Shown: one piece after another, positions 63,869 to 63,910 of the stretch
Layout: each line of letters starts with the position of its first letter
Position numbering within the stretch: the first letter of the stretch is position 1
Source of the DNA: Gammaproteobacteria bacterium
GTDB lineage: Bacteria; Pseudomonadota; Gammaproteobacteria; Enterobacterales; Alteromonadaceae
DNA: 63,910 bases
Direction of reading: 5' to 3'
Assembly: GCA_017302255.1 (NCBI GenBank)
Contig: JAFLDV010000025.1
Span: 1 to 63,910 of the forward strand
Notes under the pieces: model-generated
The model's database searches: none
The model's input: only the letters and a program-made list of their open reading frames with translations
What the model was told of the DNA's origin: nothing
Translations under genes and position numbers: made by a program

Positions 63869-63910
63869 ATGAAAATTAGCACTATCTCTATTGATTTGGC
63901 AAAGAATGTT
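63869..63910 (+). CDS. IS110-family transposase, N-terminal start (window edge)
   Basis: The first 14 codons read MKISTISIDLAKNV, matching the N-terminus of IS110-family (DEDD) transposases, where the Asp of IDLAKNV is part of the RuvC-like active site. The rest is beyond the window. Confidence 0.85.
   Translation, partial: MKISTISIDLAKNV

Overview
The window looks like a chromosomal segment of a marine or aquatic gammaproteobacterium near Alteromonadales/Rheinheimera. The reasons are a Na+-translocating NADH:quinone reductase operon (nqrABCDEF plus nqrM), DksA-GluQ-PcnB-FolK-PanBC gene order, FabV, an AmpG/YajG pair, and moderate G+C throughout. This placement is an inference from gene content, not from a database search.

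Layout. (1) Positions 1-7750 are an accessory island. It starts with the 3' end of an IS3-family transposase, followed by about 14 integron gene cassettes. All recognisable cassette ORFs lie on the minus strand and are separated by attC recombination sites; most products are small membrane proteins, lipoproteins or immunity-like proteins. The array ends at an attI-like core near 7747, but no integron integrase lies where one should be, so the array appears to lack its integrase. (2) 7.9-13.7 kb holds a small orphan ORF with its own terminator, then the minus-strand operon thrL (leader peptide and attenuator)-thrA-thrB-thrC-ung. (3) 13.8-23.2 kb is a signalling block: a response regulator/CheC/GGDEF operon divergent from a sensor kinase, a dispersed repeat, rdgC, an HDOD protein, a HIT protein and a large hybrid kinase. 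(4) 23.3-31.4 kb holds an M17 aminopeptidase, nqrM and the nqr operon, without apbE. (5) 31.7-44.9 kb is mostly core housekeeping: fabV, bolA, alkB, rlmG, yajG, a cyclophilin, an ampG-like transporter, an XRE regulator, erpA, a CLC chloride protein, hemJ, pyrB and hemL. (6) 44.9-49.6 kb holds two paralogous membrane-bound winged-helix/beta-propeller regulators flanking a tiny Thr-rich secreted peptide. (7) 49.6-62.2 kb holds mrcB, hrpB, pepB, a TSUP permease, dksA-gluQ, pcnB-folK and panB-panC. (8) 62.2-63.9 kb is mobile: a repeat cluster homologous to the one at 17.8-18.2 kb, a RAYT-like HUH transposase, and the start of an IS110-family element.

The most interesting features are the integrase-less cassette array; the repeat family that links two distant intergenic regions to a RAYT-like transposase; the regulator-peptide-regulator locus; a pcnB gene whose only well-placed start is AUU (or AUA), paralleling E. 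coli; a CLC protein in which the internal proton glutamate is replaced by valine; and the threonine attenuator that also heads a DNA repair gene.
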